From positions 1 through 7,722 of the forward strand of contig CALCQT010000411.1 of the NCBI GenBank assembly GCA_937894825.1: a stretch of DNA of 7,722 nt, read 5' to 3'. Each line of letters opens with the position of its first letter. Positions within the stretch are counted from its first letter, which is position 1. Both the position numbers and the translations under genes were made by a program. Positions 1-5,576 of this stretch are shown piece by piece. The notes under the pieces were generated by a model that saw only the letters and a program-made list of their open reading frames with translations, ran no database searches and was not told the origin of the DNA. This DNA comes from an uncultured Anaerolineaceae bacterium (GTDB taxonomy: Bacteria > Chloroflexota > Anaerolineae > Anaerolineales > Anaerolineaceae).

Positions 1-1
1 T

Positions 2-53
2 GGTAGGTGATCGTCCGGATTCAAAGTAGCCGGAATCGGAACGATCACCTACC
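2..53. repeat. Inverted repeat (fold-back) at the contig edge
   Basis: Bases 2-14 are the exact reverse complement of 41-53 (13 bp). With two single-base bulges the pairing continues inward for about seven more base pairs, leaving a loop near AAAGTAGCCG. The right arm is good amidase coding sequence (Thr-Ile-Thr-Tyr-Pro). The left arm breaks the amidase frame with TGA at 8-10. No T-run follows, so it is not a convincing terminator. A library or assembly fold-back at the contig end is the simplest reading. Confidence 0.75.
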
Positions 54-409
54 CTGTTGAGACGAAAAACTTTCAGAACTGCATGGTTGACAGATACAGC
101 CGAAATACCGGGATGACTTATCTCGGAACAACCATTACGTCGGATCCTGAAATGTTCTATTCGTACGATATGGTCAACGACTACACCACTTCATTAATCG
201 TTGAGACAGGGTATTTAAATTTGGATTATCGTATGCTGACAGAGAATACAGAAAGAATTGCTCAGGGATTGGCAAACGGCATCCTTTGTTACATCAACAA
301 TGAATCTGCCGTCGGGGCCGATGCCCTTCAGGCGAATGAGCCTTATACCGAAGCCTCAAGAACTTCCCCTCGCTTTATTCTCCCTGGCATTGCGTTTATT
401 CAGGAATAG
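11..409 (+). CDS. N-acetylmuramoyl-L-alanine amidase (Amidase_3), C-terminal fragment
   Basis: This is the C-terminal part of a zinc-dependent amidase that cleaves the bond between N-acetylmuramic acid and L-alanine in peptidoglycan, outside the cytoplasmic membrane. The visible signature is the segment LIVETGYLNLDYRMLTEN followed by ERIAQGLANGILCYI. It matches the end of the Amidase_3 fold, where the Glu of the V-E-x-G-[FY] motif is catalytic and the last helix reads roughly I-A-x-x-I-x-x-G-I. The zinc ligands (the GHGG histidine, a Glu, and the SIHAN histidine) would lie upstream and are missing. About 34 residues after the last helix form an unrecognised tail ending in FIQE. The frame reads sensibly from about position 17, but an in-frame TGA stands at 8-10 inside a short fold-back, so I treat the gene as cut by the contig edge. 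ATG83 is the first in-frame start but lies inside the domain and is unlikely to be real. First gene of the + strand run. Confidence 0.8.
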   Translation, partial: SSGFKVAGIGTITYPVETKNFQNCMVDRYSRNTGMTYLGTTITSDPEMFYSYDMVNDYTTSLIVETGYLNLDYRMLTENTERIAQGLANGILCYINNESAVGADALQANEPYTEASRTSPRFILPGIAFIQE

Positions 410-424
410 GCAACAGGAATTATC

Positions 425-844
425 ATGGCAAAGAATGCACTTTTCGCGGGATTAATCGTGGACGAAATGGATCGGGCTGTTGAGGTCGATCGTATCGGCC
501 AGGATGCATACTATATCGTTGATGACAACGGTTTCAAACGGCATATACTTGCAGAAGATGTCGACCGCCAGATTCTTAAGACGTTTACGGACCAGATCGC
601 GGGCAATGAGGATTATCTCAGTGAACAGGCCGCGACGATGATGGGACAGGATGACATCTTCACCATCGCGATCCTGAAAAATCAGATGAAAAACATGGAT
701 CAGCAGATTGATTCTATTTTTGAGACAGGAATACCGGAAGATGTGAGAGCCTATCTCGGCATGATGGGGATGAAGATAACGGTTAACTATCATGGCGAAA
801 TTGTTCATATCAACCTGCCGGCGCAAGCGAGTGGCGAGGAATAA
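425..844 (+). CDS. Conserved-looking hypothetical protein, 139 aa
   Basis: I do not recognise a named family. The protein is 139 residues, soluble, acidic, with no signal peptide or membrane segment. Residues 11-50 (from LIVDEMDRAVEVDRIG through a region containing DAYYIVDD and HILAEDVDRQIL) look like a compact alpha/beta unit. Residues 68-100 are probably helical (Gln/Met/Asp-rich, around NQMKNMDQQIDSIF). A short beta-like end (ITVNYHGEIVHINLP) closes the protein. The ATG is preceded by AGGAA at good spacing (415-419). The gene starts 15 bp after the amidase stop, and its last codons contain the ribosome binding site of the next gene, so it is very likely co-transcribed with both. That position suggests a cytoplasmic role linked to envelope work, but nothing in the sequence shows a reaction. 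Confidence 0.85.
   Translation: MAKNALFAGLIVDEMDRAVEVDRIGQDAYYIVDDNGFKRHILAEDVDRQILKTFTDQIAGNEDYLSEQAATMMGQDDIFTIAILKNQMKNMDQQIDSIFETGIPEDVRAYLGMMGMKITVNYHGEIVHINLPAQASGEE
836..841 (+). promoter_or_regulatory. Ribosome binding site for the TTG-started membrane gene
   Basis: GAGGAA sits on the last two sense codons of the 139-aa gene, 6 bases before the TTG at 848. It is the best purine-rich site here and supports TTG as the start, with translation coupled to the gene before it. Confidence 0.6.
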
Positions 845-847
845 CGT

Positions 848-2869
848 TTGATCGCAAGGATCCGCGGGCTCAAAATTCAGGAGAATCCGATAATTTTGGC
901 TGCTTTTTTTGCGTTTCTGTGCCTGGCAGCCCACGGACTGTTTATTTTTTCGCAAGGGTTTTATTGGGATGACTGGAGCCAGATTTTCCTGCGCGTTAAA
1001 TTTGGCGATACAGCGTACTGGGATTATTTTATGGCGGACCGTCCAACGTCCGCCTGGACAAATATCCTGTTTGCCCGTTTTCTTCAAAATGATCCTCGTC
1101 TGTGGCATCTTTTTATCATTCTGCTGAAATTCCTGACCAGCATCGTGATCTACAGGATTTTGAGAAGTCTGCGGCCTGAAAACGGGCAGGCGAACCTGAT
1201 GATCACCAGTTTGTATATCCTCTGTCCGCTTTTCTCACAGATCTATATTTCTGTTGCCTATACACAGCATTATCTCAACGCACTGCTCTTTCTGTTGTCT
1301 GTGCTTTTCATCATCCTTGCGGCACAGTCAGCCGAAAAAACCAAAACGCTCGTATTCGGCAGTTTCTCTCTTTTGTTGACGCTTCTCCATTTGAGTATCA
1401 TGGAATACTTTGCGTTTTTGGAATTGATAAAACTGCCGCTGTTATTTATTACATTCCGAGCCCGGTCATTTTCGATTAAAAAATCATTTCGGAAATCATT
1501 TCAGTTTTTCCTGCCTTCATTGTTTCTTTTTTGCATTTATTGCGTCTACCGCCTGAACTACACGAAAATTTTCCCGCTGCAGGAAGCAAAAGACCCAAGC
1601 CTGCTTTATGATTTCATTTCCGCGCCCATGGCAACCGCAATTTCCTTCGCAAAAACAATGATCGCACATATCGCATACATCTTTACGGACTTTGTCGGAA
1701 GCCTGTTCACAATCAACGTCGAAACCATGTTTCGCCCCTTCAGTCTATTTTCGATCCTTCTCTCCGTATTGCTTTTTTTCCTGATTATTCTTTTTTTCTC
1801 GAAAATCGAGTTCAACTCAAATTTGTTATCCGGTAAACCGATTGCAGGATATCTTGGGATCGGTTTTCTGTGGATATTTCTGGCCCTGCTGCCATCTCTC
1901 GTCAGTGATAATACGTTAGCGGCAGTGGATCAAGCCCATGTCGAGAGAATCTTTTTGCCTGCCATTTTCGGCGTCGCACTCGTTTTTTACGCACTCATTG
2001 CCTGGCTGATCCCGCCGCATCCCAAATTAATGGTCGCGATCGCTTTTTTGTCCGCCTTTTTTTATCACCAGCAACTGGAAGCAAACAATTTGGGCCGCCA
2101 GCAGACGCTTGACCAAAATAACGTTTTCTGGCAGCTGCGCACGCGCATGCCGGCGCTGGAAAGCAACACGGCAATCGTCGACGAAGAAGTTATGTTCCCG
2201 TTCCAGGGGAATTTCTCCACATCCGGCGCCATCAACCTTTTATATGAGAATCCGATCAATCCCGATGGAACCACCCCGCTCTGGGTGTTCCATAGTCAGG
2301 AGAAATACTTTTCGGAACGCAGCGGTTATTCCGTAAAAAAAAGAAATTTCGAATTCTACGCGGCGCCCAGTCAATCCATTTTTCTGGACTACGAGAATCA
2401 ATTTGCCAATTGTGTATGGATTTTCTCACCGGAGGATATCGACAATCCGCATTTGACGGAAATCCAGAAAAGTTGGATCCCACATTCGGACATTTCCCGG
2501 ATCATCCGGGAAGCCTCAGCACAGCCTGATCCTGCCATTTTCGGAGAACAACCTGCAAATTGGTGCACTTATTATCAAAAGGCGTCCCTGCTGCGGCAAT
2601 TTCATTCCTGGGATGCTTTAGCGGCGTTATCAACAGAGGTACTGGACAAAGGGTTCACGCCGCAATCCAACAGTTCCAATGCGCCGTTTGAATGGTGGCC
2701 TTTTATCGAAAGCCTGATCAGAAGTCACCAGGTTGGTAAAGCCGAAGAATTAACGCTGCAGGCCATTCAGGCTGATGCCGCATACAAAAATTTCTTTTGT
2801 AACCGGTGGAATGGGCTACTAGAAGAGACAGGCCTATCGTATAATACGGATACGTTCTGTGCATTATGA
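848..2869 (+). CDS. Polytopic membrane protein, probable GT-C type glycosyltransferase
   Basis: A 673-residue membrane protein with about 10-11 hydrophobic segments between residues 14 and 406 (for example 16-34, 84-104, 143-158, 218-234, 297-317, 333-351, 368-388, 392-406). The first extracytoplasmic loop holds W40-D41-D42-W43, and D64-R65-P66 follows. Acidic residues in the first loop are the hallmark of GT-C glycosyltransferases (PMT/ArnT-like), which use lipid-phosphate sugar donors to modify proteins, lipids or glycans on the outer face of the membrane. This assignment is by motif and topology only. The C-terminal 260 residues (410-673) are soluble, presumably extracytoplasmic, and residues 576-645 look like paired helices of TPR type. 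Start is TTG, three bases after the preceding stop, with GAGGAA upstream; there is no better ATG near. Other reading: an uncharacterised O-antigen or teichoic-type polymer protein. The sugar and acceptor are unknown. Confidence 0.7.
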   Translation: MIARIRGLKIQENPIILAAFFAFLCLAAHGLFIFSQGFYWDDWSQIFLRVKFGDTAYWDYFMADRPTSAWTNILFARFLQNDPRLWHLFIILLKFLTSIVIYRILRSLRPENGQANLMITSLYILCPLFSQIYISVAYTQHYLNALLFLLSVLFIILAAQSAEKTKTLVFGSFSLLLTLLHLSIMEYFAFLELIKLPLLFITFRARSFSIKKSFRKSFQFFLPSLFLFCIYCVYRLNYTKIFPLQEAKDPSLLYDFISAPMATAISFAKTMIAHIAYIFTDFVGSLFTINVETMFRPFSLFSILLSVLLFFLIILFFSKIEFNSNLLSGKPIAGYLGIGFLWIFLALLPSLVSDNTLAAVDQAHVERIFLPAIFGVALVFYALIAWLIPPHPKLMVAIAFLSAFFYHQQLEANNLGRQQTLDQNNVFWQLRTRMPALESNTAIVDEEVMFPFQGNFSTSGAINLLYENPINPDGTTPLWVFHSQEKYFSERSGYSVKKRNFEFYAAPSQSIFLDYENQFANCVWIFSPEDIDNPHLTEIQKSWIPHSDISRIIREASAQPDPAIFGEQPANWCTYYQKASLLRQFHSWDALAALSTEVLDKGFTPQSNSSNAPFEWWPFIESLIRSHQVGKAEELTLQAIQADAAYKNFFCNRWNGLLEETGLSYNTDTFCAL

Positions 2870-2890
2870 AATCAGATTGAAGTAAAGAAC

Positions 2891-3727
2891 ATGAGTGAAT
2901 CAATTATTGTCAACGTAAATGAGCTTAACTTTGATGAAGAGGTTATCCTCTATTCCCTTAACAATTCCGTCTTAATCAATTTTTGGGCAAAATGGTCAAA
3001 GCAAAGCCTGAGTTACAAAGTTTTCCTGGAGGATCTGGCTTTTCGGCTCAACGGTCAAATTCGTTTGGCGCACATCGACATCGACGAAAGCCCATTATTG
3101 GCGGCTAAATTTTCAATTCATAAATTACCTACCGTAAAATTAATGTTCCAGGAACAGTTAATCGGAGAATTGGTTGGTATTCAACCGGAACACCGCATTC
3201 TGCATTTACTCAGCCTGGCCGAAACAGCAATCGACCCATCACTGTTGGATCTTGAAAAAGCAAACGCACTGCTGACGGATGGTGACTATCAGGAGGCCGA
3301 GCAAATTTATCTGGACATTCTGGAAGAAAAACCGGGGAATCCGGATGCCCTGTATGGCTACGCGAAAACTTTATTACTGCAACAGCAACCATTTGACGCC
3401 CTCTATGTGTTGAAAGACTTTCCGGCCAGTAAGTGGTATCGTTCAGCGGAGTTGCTGATCCCGCTGGCGCAGGCTCAGATTCAGCTCAAAAATAACACCC
3501 TGCCCGCTGAATCTGATCTGGATATGGCCTATCGGACTGCCGTCCGTTTCACCAGCGAGAATAAATTTTATCTTGCAATAGATGGGCTGCTGGAAATATT
3601 AAAACAGAACCGTCATTATCAAAACGGTTCTGCTCATAAGTTAGTACTGGCCTTATTGGAAATTTTGCCGGATGAGGATCCAAGCAAACGAAGCTACCGG
3701 TCAGAACTTGCTTCAATTCTGTTCTGA
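2891..3727 (+). CDS. ybbN: YbbN/CnoX-like thioredoxin-fold co-chaperone with TPR region, cysteine-free
   Basis: The 278 residues have the YbbN/CnoX layout: a thioredoxin domain (about 1-110), then a TPR region (about 119-278). E. coli YbbN has about the same length. Thioredoxin marks are FWAKW (31-35), the Asp-rich strand AHIDIDES (60-67) and the cis-proline loop KLPT (78-81). The active site CxxC is replaced by S36-K37-Q38-S39, and the whole protein has no cysteine. TPR helices are visible at 119-146 (LEKANALL, then YQEAEQIYLDILEE) and 151-175. The C-terminal end, DEDPSKRSYRSELASILF, resembles the family's typical tail. Known family members hold unfolding client proteins for GroEL and DnaK. 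Here a redox role is excluded by sequence, so a holdase or scaffold role is the inference. The Shine-Dalgarno is weak (GAAGTAAAG). It lies 21 bp after the membrane gene, last of the + strand run. Confidence 0.85.
   Translation: MSESIIVNVNELNFDEEVILYSLNNSVLINFWAKWSKQSLSYKVFLEDLAFRLNGQIRLAHIDIDESPLLAAKFSIHKLPTVKLMFQEQLIGELVGIQPEHRILHLLSLAETAIDPSLLDLEKANALLTDGDYQEAEQIYLDILEEKPGNPDALYGYAKTLLLQQQPFDALYVLKDFPASKWYRSAELLIPLAQAQIQLKNNTLPAESDLDMAYRTAVRFTSENKFYLAIDGLLEILKQNRHYQNGSAHKLVLALLEILPDEDPSKRSYRSELASILF
3594..3632 (-). terminator. Intrinsic terminator for the - strand genes, inside the ybbN-like gene
   Basis: Bases 3605-3613 and 3624-3632 form a perfect 9-bp stem (CAGAACCGT / ACGGTTCTG) with a 10-base loop. 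Read on the - strand, the stem is followed at once by TTTTAATATTT (3594-3604). On the + strand no T-run follows. The hairpin lies about 100 bases downstream of the stop of the 114-aa gene, the right place to end the - strand transcript. It is entirely within the coding sequence of the convergent gene. Confidence 0.65.
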
Positions 3728-3730
3728 ATT

Positions 3731-4075
3731 CTATAAATCCCGAAGCAGTTCAATCAGTTCGGCCCAGTCATCTTCGAATAAGAATAGCGTCGCACCCGGA
3801 ATCTCGAAATTATAAACAATATCTCCGGAATCAATCTTTTCACAGTTCACAAGATATGAATCGGATTCGGCGAGAATACCGGTTGTTTCCTTGGGAATAC
3901 CAATAAATTGTTTCTTGAATGAAAGAAACTCTTCCCACTCTTCAAGGAAAAAGTGGACTGTGATGTTGTTAACCTCAAGATGGTACGTTGTTTCCCCATC
4001 CGGTTCGTCAGCCTTCCAAACGATAAAATTATCCGTTTGCGCTACAATATCCGTCTTCATATCCATTGAATTCAT
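3731..4075 (-). CDS. Small acidic protein built of two homologous 43-residue units
   Basis: The family is not recognised. The 114-residue protein is acidic, has no signal peptide or membrane segment, and is probably cytoplasmic. Residues 15-57 and 72-114 align without gaps at an offset of 57. Shared positions include D15/D72, V19/V76, G27/G84, Y31/Y88, E34/E91, T39/T96, F43/F100, W47/W104 and E49/E106. Each unit reads as a beta-rich half followed by a helix that opens with an acidic-acidic-Trp motif (EEW, DDW). The start at 4075 is well supported: AAGGAGA lies 5 bases upstream. Later in-frame ATGs at codons 4 and 6 have no such site. The gene follows the permease gene by 41 bp on the same strand and is probably co-transcribed with it. 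It ends 3 bp from the convergent ybbN-like gene. No function can be given. Confidence 0.85.
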   Translation of the reverse strand: MNSMDMKTDIVAQTDNFIVWKADEPDGETTYHLEVNNITVHFFLEEWEEFLSFKKQFIGIPKETTGILAESDSYLVNCEKIDSGDIVYNFEIPGATLFLFEDDWAELIELLRDL

Positions 4076-4116
4076 TTGTTTCTCCTTGTGCCTCTAAGAG
4101 ATTTGTGATCCTTTTA

Positions 4117-5493
4117 TTATGTTCCTGCGGAACCAGAATCCTTCTTTATATACAGCCTTTTAATATACCTGCCCAGCGCTTCCAATTTTCTCATAATTTT
4201 GAAGCTTATCACAGAAATGGTCTTCCGTGATTTCCTGTAGTACATTCCAATCATATCAGACAACGGCGTTGAATGTGGAACTGTTGGCATCCCTTCCCAG
4301 GGGTCCTGATCGCGCAGCTTCCGAAGGATGTAATTCAAAATCAGTTTCAGGCTTGCCACAACCGGGGCTGCGATCAGGATACCAATAAATCCAAACATAC
4401 GGGAACAGATGATGGCGAAAATCAAAACCAAGGCAGGATGGATCATTAAGGTGTCGGCCATCACTTTCGGGGTCAGGAATCCATCCATCACTTTATCAAT
4501 AACAAATGCAATCAGGACGATAACCGCGGCATACGTCCCTTGATCAAGACCAAATATCGAGGATCCCTGAAAAAACGCCACGAACGCATAAGCTGCAAAC
4601 GCAACTGTCGAGCCGACATAAGGGATCAAGCGAGCCAACCCCACCAATAAAGCTAAAATAAGGCTATAGCGCAGGCTCAGTATCGAAAATACAACTGTGT
4701 AAAGCCAGATCGTAAAGACCATCAAAATCACTTGCCCGCGTAAAAAGCTGTTCCAGATCCTCGAAAACTGTTGTTTGGCCATCAAAAAATCAAATTCATA
4801 ACCTTCAATCGGAAATTTAACACTTCCGACCGCAATCCCTTTTGATTCCAACAGGATAAAGAAAGAAATTCCGAGAATAAAAAAAAGCCAGCCCAATTTC
4901 GATATCGCACCTTGAGCTAAAGTTGCCAGACCACCGCCAAGATTTCGTAATAATCCCTGAAGTGCTTCAGAAAGTTGCGTTCCCAAAGCAGAATTAGACA
5001 GATCATTGAATTGGGCGACGAAAGGACTAACATTTTCATTCGCCTGTAATAGCTCATTCAACGTTTCGGGAAAATTCTCAATCGATTCGAGCAAAAAAGC
5101 GACCATATTCTCAGCCTGGGAATAAAGGGCGATCCCGCCCCAGGCAAGAAAACCAATGATACCTAAAACAATCGCAATGTATATAACGCTGACACTCAGT
5201 TTCCATGAAAGCCCGGTTTTTCGATGAAGAAAAGATACCAAGGGATGATTCAGATAAGTCAGTATCAAAGCAAAGATCAAAGGCCCGATCATATTCCGTA
5301 AAAAGAACAGACTGATTCCGATCAGGACCAAAAGTGTGACAACAATGTATTGCTTGGTTGTGTTTTGCCACCGGGGAGACCGATTGGGAACAATCCGCAC
5401 CGGATCTTCATTTTCCGATTCGGTAAATTGATATTCAACCGGTTGATCGGGACGAATTCTGTGAATCGTATCGGTAAGAAAGTTTTTAATCAT
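4117..5493 (-). CDS. AI-2E family transporter (PerM/UPF0118)
   Basis: A 458-residue inner-membrane permease of the AI-2E exporter family. Family marks in order: first hydrophobic pair at about 48-88 with the loop motif LNHPLVSFL; a long extracytoplasmic segment (about 122-198); R252-G253-Q254; I290-P291-Y292-V293-G294; T341-P342-K343-V344-M345 leading to I351-H352-P353; and FGFIGILIAAP at 367-377. About eight membrane segments are expected. E. coli TqsA exports autoinducer-2, but other family members move ions or other substrates, so the substrate here is open. Two parts are longer than usual: a soluble N-terminal stretch of about 47 residues and a basic C-terminal tail (about 390-458, Lys/Arg-rich), both presumably cytoplasmic. 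ATG at 5493 has a poor Shine-Dalgarno; no better in-frame start is visible. It lies 83 bp after the FHA gene on the same strand. Confidence 0.9.
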   Translation of the reverse strand: MIKNFLTDTIHRIRPDQPVEYQFTESENEDPVRIVPNRSPRWQNTTKQYIVVTLLVLIGISLFFLRNMIGPLIFALILTYLNHPLVSFLHRKTGLSWKLSVSVIYIAIVLGIIGFLAWGGIALYSQAENMVAFLLESIENFPETLNELLQANENVSPFVAQFNDLSNSALGTQLSEALQGLLRNLGGGLATLAQGAISKLGWLFFILGISFFILLESKGIAVGSVKFPIEGYEFDFLMAKQQFSRIWNSFLRGQVILMVFTIWLYTVVFSILSLRYSLILALLVGLARLIPYVGSTVAFAAYAFVAFFQGSSIFGLDQGTYAAVIVLIAFVIDKVMDGFLTPKVMADTLMIHPALVLIFAIICSRMFGFIGILIAAPVVASLKLILNYILRKLRDQDPWEGMPTVPHSTPLSDMIGMYYRKSRKTISVISFKIMRKLEALGRYIKRLYIKKDSGSAGT

Positions 5494-5504
5494 TTGCTTA
5501 ATTG

Positions 5505-5555
5505 AAAATGTTCTCCGTCCGGGTCATCATTCCGCGACTGCCAAACGGAGAACAT
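5505..5555 (-). terminator. Hairpin with short T-run between the FHA and permease genes
   Basis: Bases 5508-5518 (ATGTTCTCCGT) and 5545-5555 (ACGGAGAACAT) form a perfect 11-bp stem with a 26-base loop that can pair a little further. Read on the - strand the stem ends in TTTT (5505-5508). It sits 22 bases past the FHA stop and 11 bases before the permease ATG. The long loop and short T-run make it a weak terminator, so partial readthrough or attenuation into the permease gene is possible. It could also be a protein or RNA processing site. Confidence 0.5.
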
Positions 5556-5576
5556 CCTTATTCAAACCTCAATAAG

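Noticed and set aside
452..1108. A 218-codon open frame on the - strand
   Set aside because: It lies opposite two well-supported + strand genes with good ribosome binding sites, and its translation looks like no folded protein (Cys/Arg/His scattered, no domain). It is a shadow.
2996..3007. SKQS as a sequencing error in a normal thioredoxin site
   Set aside because: Both cysteine codons would need separate changes (AGC and AGC or similar in frame), the frame is intact, and the rest of the protein also lacks cysteine, so a real variant is more likely.
3710..3746. Nested inverted repeats over the convergent stops (GCTTC/GAAGC around AATTC/GAATT)
   Set aside because: The inner stem is 5 bp and A/T-rich, the outer one needs an 11-base bulge, and no T-run follows on either strand. 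Not a convincing terminator.
3910..3929. A 7-bp hairpin (GTTTCTT / AAGAAAC) that might end the + strand operon
   Set aside because: A/T-rich and weak, followed by a mixed C/T stretch, within coding sequence. It could be by chance.
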